DNA from: Patiria miniata
Taxonomy: Eukaryota > Echinodermata > Asteroidea > Valvatida > Asterinidae
NCBI RefSeq assembly: GCF_015706575.1
Contig: NW_024037076.1
Span: 372,001 to 436,000 of the forward strand
DNA: 64,000 nucleotides
Direction: 5' to 3'
Positions 40,201 through 49,419 of this stretch are shown one piece after another. The notes beneath the pieces were generated by a model, which worked only from the letters and a program-made list of their open reading frames with translations, was not told where the DNA came from and did no database searches. The number at the start of each line of letters is the position of its first letter. Position 1 is the first letter of the stretch. The position numbers and the translations under genes are program-made.

Positions 40201-42799
40201 TTGGTTCACTGTACGCAAAACCCTTAAACTAAGTGTCTCCCTAAAATGACATCACGGCAACAGCGCCCTCAGTTGTCCAAAAAGCATAGAAAATTCTTAA
40301 TGTTTAAAGAAGCGCACTTGAATAAAATAAACCAAAAAGGGATGTCAAATACTTTTCATACATTTTAAGAAGAGTAGAAAGTAGCACAAAATGTGTTTCT
40401 CAGAAAAATTCACTTCATTGACCCTTTAAAAATCTTCAGTTTGATATTAATTGCCAGTCGTTTTGACAACTGCGAGTCTATCAGTATTCCTACACTCAAA
40501 AAGCACTCGTTGAAAGTGCTACGCAAGCATTTCAGGTGATTTAGCTTGATTCCTTCTGTGTCAAGTTACTTCACATTAAGAAATTGGCTGTGACACTGGT
40601 CATATTATTTTCCGTCGATCCTTTACTGTATGGCTGCAAAAACCGCGTCACAGTTTTGGAAAGCTGACAAACACGCGTATGGCTTACGTTCCAGCTTGTG
40701 CAACTGTACTTTTAGGTCAGGACACACGATGCTTCACGCGTGAGAAAAAACAAGACACGGGGGGGGGGTATCTACCGTGTCGAGGTTTTGAGAAGTAAAG
40801 TCGCTTCGGAATAATCGGGACGATCTTCACAATCGGGCTAATGCCAAGAAATTCTTATTCTGAGGAAATAAATCGTGTGGAAAGACATTGTCCTTGTTTC
40901 AAACATGCCCAGCATGTCCTGAAGACGGTCAGAGCATACTGACTGGAACGTCGAGTTTATAACTCTGGTTCTTTTCAGAACCCGATTCTCTCAGTTGAGA
41001 AATTATTCGCACATGGTGTTTCCGCAAACCTTTCATTATTTAGTATCTCCACCATGCGAAGCCTCAAATCTTACTTATGCCTATGCCCACCACGCACACA
41101 AAACCTACGTGATTTCACAATTTTATGGCCGCGTGCTTGCGAGAAATACTCGGGTGTGACCGTCAGACCCACGAACTCCTGCTTATTAGTGTAGACGTCT
41201 TACCACTCGGCCACCGTGCTTGCCGAGTTTGGCTGGGTGGTTTCAATCTGACATAACAGTTTGGTACGGCAACATGTTACTATTGGTGTGTGAAAGGGTA
41301 CTGCGAACAAACTGGAGCAAAGGAATATCCCAGAAAAAAAACCCAATCAGGTTTATCAGCTTCGACTGAGTTGCATGCAGTGGAATTGGGGACATTCGTG
41401 AGAACATGGACAATCATCGACTGCCTGGCAATGCAGATTGCACTGTGCCCCGACAAAAGAAAACCTCGAAAAACATGAACATGGCGGTCTAGTAGATGTC
41501 TCAGGAGTGATTGGATTTCTTGTCCTGTTTGACAGATTCCCCTCGAAAGGCGAGGAGATAATTCAATCAGGAAAACCTCCGAGTAGATTCTTGGCTTTTC
41601 GATGAGATTGAGACTGCAGACTGGCTTTTTAGGATGGCTTTTTAGGCGCTTCAGCGAGCGTGTCCCATAGGCCTACATGTACGTGCGTGCGCACTATAAG
41701 TGCAGTATGACGCAGACGTACCCGGTAAACACTACTTTAGCAATGCTTTCACATTCTTATGAGAAATCTCATCGTTCTTACACATGCAGCCGAAGTTTTC
41801 GATTTTCTTTTGGCCAGGAATGAAAGGATCAACTAATAAACTGGTCAGAAAAGGGTCCCCCGATTTCTGACGTTTTCGCGATTATCTTTAAAGATTGACC
41901 TTTGACCTCGGTGTTCGACCTTTGACATCATTATCATATATAGGTTGCCATGTTGCATGTATGACTTAATTTTGGTTCCAATCGGAATTCAACTTTTTAA
42001 ATGAGACCAATTTTACATTTTGTAGCCAATGTTACAACTTGACCTCAGATGACCTCTGACCTGACTATGTGACCTTAAAAATCAGTCTTACATGGAGAGT
42101 TCCACAGTACATCTATTGCCTGAATTTGATGAAAATCAAAGACAATCTTGAGAAATGAGAGTACTTCCTTGTAACTTTAATCAAAATACCACATATTTTA
42201 CATACATACTAGATGCATGCACGTACACCCATACAGACACAATGGTGATTGCATACTATGCCTAATTCAATCTTAGAAATCACGCATGCCGGGGAAAAAC
42301 CCTCACGAATTGGACTATTTATTGTTGCTTGATCTCTTGCCAAGCGTTGTTAAAAAAATATCCACTATACCTTCACCTTTTTGGTACAAATTCTTCCCAA
42401 AGTTAGGAGATGTCACTCAAATTAATTATACCAATTATTGTCGGGTAACAAATCATTTCCCAACACTTTCCGAATACCATTTCCCTTTCGCCGTTTGTTT
42501 TAGGGGAGATATTGTAGACACAATGAAACAGCCCTATTGAGTTTTGGGTATAAACTTTTTTTGTATTTATCTAAATATACCGTATCTCAAAATGGATTGA
42601 TACTATAGACTTCATCATCCAACTTACCCAGAAGGAGAAGTTTGACCGTCTTCCTCATGACTTGCCGATCTTCCTCGATGATTTTATTGATCTCGCGATT
42701 CCGGAACGCCGACTCCTTCAGCGCGGCCACGTCCACAACCTTCCCCTGCCTGCGCCCCTTGAGCCGGCGGGCCGAAGCAACGCTAGACCCGGAGCCCAT
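31088..42799 (-). CDS. Heterotrimeric G-protein alpha subunit, Gi/o/t/z-type gene structure, divergent
   Basis: Complete 373-residue G-alpha from eight exons (listed separately), start codon at 42799 and stop ending at 31088. The start gives MGSGSSV, matching the N-myristoylation pattern M-G-x-x-x-S. GTP-binding motifs: P-loop GAGESGKST (58-66), switch I with catalytic Arg198 (SRLRTSG), DVGGQ with catalytic Gln224, NKCD (289-292), and TTAV (343-346) where most family members have TCAT. Exon lengths 43, 142, 129, 130 and 154 nt and their phases equal those I recall for vertebrate GNAI/GNAO/GNAT genes, and SICNxKWF is Gi/o-like. Oddities: switch II reads QRNQRQKW instead of QRSERxKW, the N-terminus is about 20 residues longer, and the C-terminus is NTIGML, so the pertussis-toxin Cys at position -4 is absent (as in Gz). 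It probably couples seven-helix receptors at the plasma membrane; the exact class is unresolved. Confidence 0.95.
31335..31960. repeat. 10-bp minisatellite (ACGATCCCAC units) in G-alpha intron 7
   Basis: Roughly 60 imperfect units such as ACGATCCCAC, ACGATCTCAC, ACCATCCCAA and ACGATTCCAC, arranged in longer repeated blocks of about 90-110 bp. Every frame stays open for long stretches on both strands; none is supported as coding. Confidence 0.9.
32235..32590. repeat. 11-bp minisatellite (ACTTGTGATTG) in G-alpha intron 7
   Basis: About 32 imperfect copies of an 11-bp unit alternating ACTTGTGATTG and ACATGTGATTG. The unit closely resembles the reverse complement of the 46.8-47.8 kb array. It ends about 100 bp from exon 7. 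Confidence 0.92.
32691..32844 (-). CDS. G-alpha exon 7 (NKxD)
   Basis: 154 nt, acceptor GTTCCAACAACAG, donor GTAAAA. Phase 0 in, 1 out. It encodes [35 protein letters not shown] and RYFQTYN. NKCD gives guanine specificity. Confidence 0.95.
32972..33460. repeat. Remnant related to MITE family E
   Basis: TAGTCTGGTTCCCTGACCTG with ACAATTCCCC at 32974 and TGGTCTGGGAACCAAACTAG near 33440 recall the internal inverted pair of 17129-17651 and 59747-60261. Ends and TTAA sites are not found, so this is a tentative partial copy. Confidence 0.4.
33461..34793. other. G-alpha intron 6 remainder, nothing recognised
   Basis: Intronic AT-rich DNA with no repeat structure or exon supported. Possible splice-like motifs (for example TTTTTTTGCAG at 34025-34035 on the plus strand) are not followed by a family-like frame. 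Confidence 0.55.
34794..34923 (-). CDS. G-alpha exon 6 (switch II)
   Basis: 130 nt, acceptor TTCTGTATCCAG, donor GTAAGA. Phase 2 in, 0 out. It encodes [20 protein letters not shown], then [18 protein letters not shown] and REDNHT. Catalytic Gln224 is kept; the usual Ser-Glu after QR is Asn-Gln and a basic residue is Gln. Confidence 0.95.
34924..37018. other. G-alpha intron 5, mostly unrecognised
   Basis: Contains a C run at 35355-35367, a G run at 35611-35619, a repeat piece at 36560-36700 (AACCAAAGCGAGCCTCGAAG and GGATACAGGGAACA, shared with 43820-43980 and inverted at 30685-30760) and the repeat 36837-36905 shared with 5880-5945. No exon is supported. Confidence 0.6.
37019..37147 (-). CDS. 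G-alpha exon 5 (switch I)
   Basis: 129 nt. The acceptor is TTTCTGTGTAG; the alternative AGs a few bases later would create a stop codon with the preceding TA. Donor GTAAAC. It encodes [20 protein letters not shown] then [18 protein letters not shown] and RGLTF. Arg198 is the switch I catalytic arginine targeted by cholera toxin in Gs-type proteins. Confidence 0.95.
37245..37408 (-). CDS. G-alpha exon 4 (helical domain)
   Basis: 164 nt, acceptor AACTTGCCACAG, donor GTAAGT. Phase 0 in, 2 out. It encodes [20 protein letters not shown], then [20 protein letters not shown] and DSIS. LWxDxGVQxCYxRxxEYQL is a G-alpha family block. Confidence 0.95.
37796..37937 (-). CDS. G-alpha exon 3 (helical domain start)
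   Basis: 142 nt, acceptor GGCCTGTAG, donor GTAATA. Phase 2 in, 0 out. It encodes [20 protein letters not shown] then [17 protein letters not shown], aligning to the IIHExGYSEEE...YKxVVYSN segment of Gi proteins. Confidence 0.94.
37975..38010 (+). repeat. SINE body fragment
   Basis: GTGTCCTTGGGCAAGACACT with TTAC matches the conserved body of the tRNA-derived SINE at 17911 (GTGTCCTTGGGCAAGCCACT). Only this short piece is recognisable, about 40 bp upstream of G-alpha exon 3. Confidence 0.55.
38203..38245 (-). CDS. G-alpha exon 2 (P-loop)
   Basis: 43-nt exon, acceptor TTCACGATAG, donor GTGGGT. It encodes [13 protein letters not shown] with split codons at both ends (phase 1 in, 2 out). Its size equals the P-loop exon of Gi-class genes. 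Confidence 0.95.
38979..39493. mobile_element. MITE with CCAACCTCGTCCCCAG ends and 8-bp TSD
   Basis: 515 bp starting CCAACCTCGTCCCCAGTGC and ending CACCCTGGGGACGAGGTTGG. Flanks CGACAAAC (38971-38978) and TGACAAAC (39494-39501) are a 7/8 target duplication. An 8-bp TSD fits hAT or P superfamily ends. No coding capacity. In G-alpha intron 1. Confidence 0.8.
39856..40429. mobile_element. TTAA-flanked MITE, family B (copy 2)
   Basis: TTAA at 39856-39859 and 40426-40429 enclose 566 bp with ends AGGGCCCATGCAATG and AGGGTCAATGAAGTG. Contains TTTCCATATTCATGAGCAAA and GTGATGTCAT, matching 8876-9315 in reverse. Confidence 0.78.
40905..41085 (+). repeat. Structured dispersed repeat, copy 2 (best preserved)
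   Basis: CTGAAGA (40919-40925), a 7-bp stem CGGTCAG/CTGACTG with a six-base loop (one G-U pair), GGAACGTC, a small stem GAGTT/AACTC, then GGTTCTTTTCAGAACC at 40967-40982. The downstream words TTCTCTCAGTTGAGAA, GGTGTTTCCGCAAACCTTTC and GAAGCCTCAAATCTTACT match 23341-23500 at about 85%. Confidence 0.72.
41140..41230 (-). mobile_element. tRNA-like SINE head (type 2), copy 3
   Basis: Minus strand: GGTGGCCGAGTGGTAAGACG as box A, and a decayed GTGGGTCTGACGG in place of box B. Followed on its 5' side by the shared CAGATTGAAACCACCCAGCC-like segment. In G-alpha intron 1. Confidence 0.6.
42628..42799 (-). CDS. G-alpha exon 1 (start, N-terminal helix)
   Basis: ATG at 42799-42797, donor GTAAGT beyond 42628, ends phase 1 in the first G of GAGES. 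It encodes [20 protein letters not shown] then a charged helix to TVKLLLL. An in-frame ATG seven codons upstream (42820) was not chosen because only the inner ATG gives the MGxxxS myristoylation context at the N-terminus. Confidence 0.93.
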
Positions 42800-43064
42800 G
42801 GTCCGCCGGGAGAAAATCACTTATAAGAACGCGGTACATACACCGGGGCTGGTCGACCCCAGTGCTGCATGCGCCGTGGTGCAACAACAAAGTCTGCTAT
42901 CTCGGCATCACCTGCGAATGCGACTGATCTTTAGTTTCCGCGCACTAAGAGTGATGCGCTGGTGCGATTAATCAATCTACCCACAATGTGTTGCAGTCAC
43001 CTAGCCCGACGCGGATATTCACAGAAAACTTAACCATATACATGTATTTTCTTATTCATTATGC

Positions 43065-43430
43065 GCGGCTGCACGGTGAGTACTCGAGAAACGGACTGTG
43101 CGCGTGCATTATTACGTACGTCGGTGTCATATACAGTTTTTGACTCCCATGAAATCTGGCCTCTTTTGACCCTAACCCGCACACGTGACCTGTCACTGTC
43201 CTAATTATTTTCTCTTGCATGCGCAATACAAGCAATAAATTCGTATTTTCATATAAAGTCCAAATTTCACACTACACCGGTGTCCAATGACATTTGGACT
43301 CCTATGAAATGTTGTCTCTTTTACCTTATTATGGATTCTAACCCTTCTTCACTTAGGCATGCGCAATACAACCAATGAGTCTGTTTTGTTATAGAGTCCG
43401 AATCTCTACACTACACCGTTCTAAACTGCT
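43065..43430. repeat. Short duplicated block upstream of the G-alpha gene
   Basis: GCATGCGCAATACAAGCAAT followed by an AAAGTCCAAATTTC-type stretch and CACTACACCG at 43217-43283 recurs at 43353-43417 (GCATGCGCAATACAACCAAT, AGAGTCCGAATCTC, CACTACACCG). Both sit within 650 bp of the start codon, so promoter function is possible but not shown. Confidence 0.6.
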
Positions 43431-43649
43431 ATGTGCAGTTAACCGGACTCGATGTATAATGCACTGAAAATACTCAAGGAAAGGAGAACGGTCGTAGTCA
43501 TTAGTGTAGCCTTGATGATAAGGCTACAATTTCTCTCCGAATTATGGTGAACATTTTTCGTGGCATTGGTTTCGCTCACTCACAGACGTAAGCACAATAA
43601 TGCTCAGTGTATGGAAGATTTCCCGGGAAAAAAATCACGTGCTAACTTG

Positions 43650-43730
43650 GCCGGGTGGGACTCGAACCCACGACCTCCTGCTTAGCAGTACAGTGCAGGC
43701 GTCTTGCCACTCGACCACCGAGCGTGCCGG
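43650..43730 (-). mobile_element. tRNA-like SINE head (type 2), copy 4, intact Pol III boxes
   Basis: Minus strand: box A TGGTCGAGTGGCAAGACG and perfect box B GGTTCGAGTCC, in a tRNA-length segment ending GTGGGTTCGAGTCCCACCC. The anticodon region does not fold into a standard 7-base loop, so it is a SINE head rather than a working tRNA. Confidence 0.7.
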
Positions 43731-44586
43731 ATTCGGCCGGTTAGCTGGTTCGAATCTGATCTAGCAACGGATGAACCACAATTATCACCCCAACATAAAT
43801 ATAAAAAGACCATTTTCATGCTGCGGCCATCTTGATTTTTTTCCCATTCAAATCAACGTAACCAAAGCGAGGCTGGAAGGAAAAAATTGTCTGGTTCCTT
43901 TTCGCGAAAAAAATTATCATTCATGCAGTATTGTTATCGGATACAGGGAACACGACTGAAATGGTTGCATCACGATAAAGGTCTATAGTCGATGAACGTG
44001 ACATTGGCGATATAAATCAAAACGTATCTCACATGTTGGGGTGTTCGAACAAATTGATACCCAACTTACAAATATTATCACTCAAAGGGCAAGGTAATGA
44101 TTACCTATTAGTAATACTAGCGTTATTGATTTTAGAGCTTTCGGTGAAAAAAAATGTCCTCTTGTCGCGATCTCATCAACTACACAATTATTCTTATCGG
44201 AAGCACTCCCAGAATCCATCAGGTTTCAAGATCTCTCGAGGGTAATGCCAATAATACCAAGGCAAGGTCATACTAGCGGGAAGTTATGAATAAATCAAAC
44301 ATCCCCTGCGGGATGGTTTTAACGTTTCCTTGTTTATTCGGATGTTGTTTTTCTCCATAGCGGCGCGCGTACTTATAATCTGACCGATTTAAAGTTCACC
44401 TATTCACTGACAAAGATATAGGCTGGGCTAAGTGAGGTCCATTAGCACGTCGCCAGACCCCCCCCCCTTTTTTTTTAGGGGGGGGGGGGATCTTCCACAC
44501 AGACCATGCATGGTCAGTCAAACCAGAAATGGTCATTCCCGAAATTTACTATACCCAACAGATTGGGAGGCCGGGTGGTTGATCTG

Positions 44587-44642
44587 ACACTAGGGGGCGC
44601 TGTTCAAGGTTGACAGACTGGGCATTTGACACTGGGTGGCGC
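44587..44642 (+). promoter_or_regulatory. Paired CTCF-like cores, copy 1
   Basis: ACACTAGGGGGCGCTG (44587-44602) and ACACTGGGTGGCGC (44629-44642) resemble the CTCF core CCASYAGRKGGCRS. The pair is kept with similar spacing in the second copy of the tandem duplication. Binding is inference. Confidence 0.4.
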
Positions 44643-45720
44643 CGTTTATCATGGCCCCCTGTTGCCAACAATGACATGATTTCGCTGTCTTAGGATTTCA
44701 CTTTTGTGATAGTGATACCCTTCTTCCTTAAGATTTCACTTGTGGGGTACCGTTCCCTTTGTAGTTCGTACGTCTACCCCACAAGTGGCTCTGGTGTGTA
44801 CGGTCATACAAAATTTACGACTGGCAAGTGCCTCAGTGCCAAAACTTCGTTTAGGCGACACACAGAAACCTTCTTTACAACGTTTTAAAGGTACAAGAGA
44901 TGTTCTTTCTTTTCTCGCGGGAGGGGTTTCTTGCGGCGGTTTTTTTCCTCATGATACATGTAGCGATAAGAGTTAATTAACCAGTGGGTCGTGGGACAGA
45001 GCGGCTGTTATTTGTTTTTCAAACAACAACCGAGAAGAAACAACTCACTCTCTCGCGCGCGCGTCAACACACTCCTGATTACTTGTGCACCTGACAAAAT
45101 TAATCTCCATGTTTAATTTGCCCTCCAACATCAATTATTATTCAAATTGAAAAGATCTGTTTATTAACGGCTTCGGGGTCGGGGATAACTCTGTACTCGA
45201 GGGAGCGAGATGCGCAAAATGAGGTTTTCTAAATAAAACTGGCACAACGAAGTGCGTGAAAAACACTTTGACGATCAGTCCCTACGTCATTGGCGCTAAC
45301 CCCACTGGGGCCTGACGACGGATATCGGACGGGTGGATTAGCACTAATAGCCGGCGATCCCTCTGTACTTGAAGGGCCTTGAAACGGCGCGTCCGCGTCG
45401 AGTATTCTTCAGAGATCCGGCAAACCAAGACGGCACAAACCGGCGAAGATAACACGGCTGCATTTTCTGTTAACCAGTGCTGTAGTTGACGCGCTCCGAT
45501 CCGATGGAACACAAATAATCTGAACGAAAGTTGATCTACGTTTCATCGACAGCTACAGAGAATTAGGCTGGGTTACTTGAGGTCAATAGGAGCTTCGCCA
45601 GACCGTTTTTTTCGGGGGCCGGGGTGGTACAACCTTGCGACAGGTCATTGTCTGTAAAACCAGAAATTGTTATTCCTGAAATTTGCTAACCCTGCAGATT
45701 GGGAGACGGTGTTTAATCTG

Positions 45721-45780
45721 ACACTAGGGGGCGCTGTTCAAGGTGAACGGGACTGGACACCATGTGACACTGGGTGGCGC
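45721..45780 (+). promoter_or_regulatory. Paired CTCF-like cores, copy 2
   Basis: ACACTAGGGGGCGCTG (45721-45736) and ACACTGGGTGGCGC (45767-45780) repeat the pair of 44587-44642 with the same orientation and a 4-bp longer spacing. Confidence 0.4.
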
Positions 45781-46805
45781 TGTTCATCATGGCCCTCTTA
45801 CGCCAACTATGACATGACTTGGCCGGCATGATCACTAATTTGACCGAGAAAAAGACGAATAATATACAGGATAACGTTTTGTATCTCTAACGATTACGAT
45901 TTGTCACAAAACAAAAATGGTTCCGAGGAAAAAGACCACTATAGCCTCTTGGTGGCGCCCTAGGGGTGACGTGGACATTAATCCTTGTATACCTTTTGCA
46001 GCATTTACACGTGCTTCCTACGTAACGTATTCACTTAAAACTGTCGGTTTTCGTAAATTTCCTTTAGAAGAAAGTCGATTCGCAGGTATGTCTATCAAAT
46101 TTTGGGGAGCTCTGAAGCAGGCATTTGATTCGACAACCATTCGAACCTCCATTTAAGGATTAAAGAACAATACGAACTTATCTTTTGCATTAAAAGGGGG
46201 GGGGGTGAAAAAGGATGTTTCAAAAATGCTTTATAAAGCTTCAACAGTTCTCGAGAAAGGGTTTATTCTTACGGCAGTTTTGTTTTGTTTTGGTGATAGC
46301 TGTTCGGTGATAAGAGTTAATTAACCGGTGGGTCATTGGGAAAAGCGGATGGATTTGTTTCTTCAAGCGACCACCGAGAATCAACTACTCAATCGTCAAC
46401 ACACTCCAACTGACAAATCTCAATGTCTTATTTGCCCTCCGCATCAATTAAAATTCAAATTGAATAGATCAGTATATTAATGGCTTCGAGGATACTTTGT
46501 GCTCGAGGGAACGAGACGCACAAAATGAGGATTCCAAAACAAACTGCGACAACGAAGTGCGTGGAAAACAGGAGAAAGACCTTAACTTTGACGATCAATT
46601 CCTACGTCATTGGCGCTAGTCCCATTGGGGCCTGACAACGAATCGGACGGGCGGATTAGCACTAATAGCCGGCGATCCCTCGGTACTCGACAAGCCTCGA
46701 AACGGCGCGTCCACGTCGAGTATTATCTTGAGGGATCCGGCAAACCAAGGTCGCGCAAACCGGCGAAGATAACACGGCTGCATTATAGTGCGTAGTTGAC
46801 GTACT

Positions 46806-47822
46806 TTGATGAATCACAAAATCCGGTCACAAGTCAATTCTCAAGTGACATCCAGTCACAAGAAAATCACAGATCAATTCACAGGTCTAGTATCAGAAGA
46901 CAATCACAAGATCTTTAACAAGTTCTCAAGTACATCACAAGTCCGGTCACATGACCATTCACAATGCTGGTCACAAGTACATCACAAGCATATTCACAAG
47001 GAAATCACAAGACCATTCACAAGCCAAGACACAATTACATCACACAATCTTTCAATGGTCCGGTCACAAGTAAATCAAAAGACAATTCACAAGCCCAGAC
47101 ACAGTTAAATCATAAGATCTTTCACAAGTCAATTCACAAGTAAAAGACAAGACCATTCACAAGTCCATTCAGAATTCCAGTCACAAGTAAATCACAAGTC
47201 CTGTCACAAGTACATCACAAGTACATCACAAGTCCAGTCACAAGTACAGTCACAAGTACATCACAAGTAAATCACAAGTACATCACAAGTTAAGTCACAA
47301 GTCCAGTCACAAGTCCTGTCACAAGTACATCACAAGTACAGTCACAAGTAAATAACAAGTCCTGTCACAAGTATAGTCACACGTAAATCACAAGTAAATT
47401 ACAAGTACATCACAAGTTATGTCACAAGTCCAGTCACAAGTAAATCACATTTAAAGTCACAAGTTCAGTCACAAGTACATCACAAATCCATTCACAAGTC
47501 CAGTCACAAGCAATCGTAAGTCCAGTCACAAGTCCAGTCACAAGTACATCACAAGTAAAGTCACAAATACATAACAAGTCCAGTCACAAGTACATCACAA
47601 GTCCAATCACAAGTCCAGTCACAAGTTCATCACATTTAAAGTCACAAGTCCAGTCACAAGTCAAGTACATCACAAGTACATCACAAATCCATTCACAAGT
47701 CCAGTCACAAGCAAATCACAAGCCCAACCACAAGTACATTACAAGTCCATTCACAAGTCCAGTCACAAGGAAATCACAAGTCCCGTCACAAGGAAATCAC
47801 AAGTCCAGTCTAAAGTCTAGTC
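46806..47822. repeat. ~1-kb minisatellite of 10-12-bp CACAAGT units
   Basis: About 90 imperfect units of TCACAAGTCCAG, TCACAAGTACA and relatives, in mixed order, ending in a G run at 47839-47854. On the minus strand the unit reads ACTTGTGACTG, close to the 32.2-kb array. Confidence 0.92.
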
Positions 47823-47859
47823 ACCCCATATTTTTCTTAAGGGGGGGGGGGGGGAGGCG

Positions 47860-48720
47860 GGAACCAGTCTATCGTGACTGTGACCAGATTACTACTAGTG
47901 ATCCATTCAAGCTGAAAATCCACGCAAAAGAAAGACGACCGTTTCATATAGGTATCATTCCTGACGCCAATTCGCCAGCGATAAAAAAAGTGACTCGGTA
48001 CAGAACAATAGAGCAAGTGCATGCAGCGAAAATACTCCTCGTGACGTCAGGAATTCGCGCCCGCGTTCGCTTTTTCGCGTGAAGTGAGAACTGTGCCAGT
48101 CACCTGGTTGAATTTATGCCCTTCCGACTAGAAAAAAAAAGCATCGCTGAAAACCCGGCTTATCCTGACACATTTAAACAGGTTGGCGTGGGAGGTATAG
48201 TAGTATGGGGAGTAATTGGTTACCAAGCTATATACACAGATCAGAAAACGGAGAGAAGTAATTTTTCCTGACGTGGGAGGGGAACAAACTAAAATCCAAG
48301 ACGAATTGATGACAACCAAATTGAAGTGCTGAATCCAACACTGCTTGAACATGAGTTTGGTCAGTGACCGCACTTTAACGTATCACTCCGCAGTGACTCG
48401 ACTCCGACTGTTTGAAAATTACATCGAAGTACTTACGTTATCTATCGATGAATAGGTTGAACGAGAAATATCTTTATCTATGTCTCGTGTCGTGGTTTTC
48501 GTTCATTAAATACGGCTGAAATAGTGGATGTACATTCTAGCATGCGCTAATACATGTCATCATTTGTAATGATTTGTTTCAATCTGAACCACTTAGGTAC
48601 ATGGAAAACTATTTCGGGCTTTCGTTTGCTTCTGGGTTTTCGTCATTAACCTGTTGGCGTTTTCCTCGGAGTGTTTTTGTGGGGAGCCGTCCTACGCAGC
48701 TGATGCAGCTTGGCAACCCG
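47860..48720. other. Intergenic DNA, nothing recognised
   Basis: No repeat structure or splice-bounded exon is supported in this stretch. Confidence 0.5.
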
Positions 48721-48724
48721 ATCT

Positions 48725-49327
48725 GGGCCCAATTTTATAGCACTGCTTAACAGCCAATTTAGTGCTTACCTAGCCTCCATCTATTTCATATAGACTTGTA
48801 AGTAGTAAGCACAGCAGAAAACAAACGTTTAAACCACGGAGGAAAAAATTGCTTAAATCAGTGATGTAACATCAGCGCGCTCAACCGTTGGCACGTCAAC
48901 GACATGAAATAGTGCTTCAGCAGCAAAATGATTTTCTGCTATAGCAAGCACAACTTTTCTACTAACTGGTAAGCAGGGCTATTGACCTATTGCGGTAGAA
49001 TCGCGTCAACGCAGCTTGTGAAATATTGTCCAATTACATGATATACGAAAGGACGCGGAACGCCCAAAATCTGAGACAAACAAAACTTAATGTACACAAA
49101 CTCCATAGGGTTGACTAAGGGGCGGGGCTAACTCGCAAAACGGCGATAGGTCAATTGGAAGACTTGTGGAAACATTTGCTTAACTTAGTGACGTAACGAT
49201 AGAAATCTCCATGCGCACGACCGTTAGCACATCCACGCCGTGTAATAGTGCTTAAGGTTAGCACATGTCTGTGCTATGGTTAGCACACAATTTTGCTTAC
49301 CGGTTAGCAGTGCCATGAAATTGGCCC
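48725..49327. mobile_element. MITE with GGGCCCAATTT ends, partly duplicated inside
   Basis: The left end GGGCCCAATTTTATAGCACT and the right end, reverse-complemented, GGGCCAATTTCATGGCACT are inverted repeats. The interior has two direct copies of a block (48830-48980 and 49165-49320: TTGCTTA, AGTGATGTAAC, CGACCGTT/CAACCGTT, AATAGTGCTT, GCTATAG/GCTATGG), separated by 48982-49159, which is itself bounded by TTGACCTATTGC and GCGATAGGTCAA. Confidence 0.7.
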
Positions 49328-49344
49328 ATCATTGTCTTCATCCG

Positions 49345-49415
49345 AAACCGGCCAAGTGACGGGCTCTCGGCCAATGGAGATGCGTAAACTGTCTTAGGTA
49401 TTAATGAATAACAGT
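49345..49415. repeat. End fragment of repeat family D
   Basis: GTGACGGGCTCTCGGCCAAT, then GTAAACTGTCTTAGGTATTA and ATGAATAA, matches the right ends of 11930-12275 and 60640-61080. Only this end is present. Confidence 0.65.
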
Positions 49416-49419
49416 TTAA

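Larger units (their letters stand above)
44419..46810. repeat. Imperfect ~1.1-1.3 kb tandem duplication
   Basis: Copy 1 (44419-45500) and copy 2 (45563-46810) match in two blocks: one beginning TAGGCTGGG and containing CACTAGGGGGCGCTGTTC; another beginning GATAAGAGTTAATTAACC and running through CCTACGTCATTGGCGCTA, GATTAGCACTAATAGCCGGC and GATAACACGGCTGCATT. The first blocks are 1144 bp apart, the second about 1344. Between the blocks (44690-44940 and 45845-46290) the copies do not match. No gene is recognised; short frames do not persist in both copies. Confidence 0.85.

Noticed and set aside
42797-42820. Upstream in-frame ATG as the G-alpha start
   Set aside because: It would bury the MGxxxS myristoylation signal used by Gi-class alpha subunits; the inner ATG is preferred, though transcript data would decide.
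44587-45780. Calling the CTCF-like cores as insulator sites
   Set aside because: Motif matches alone are weak and the repeats could be transposon-borne; kept only as a low-confidence regulatory note.
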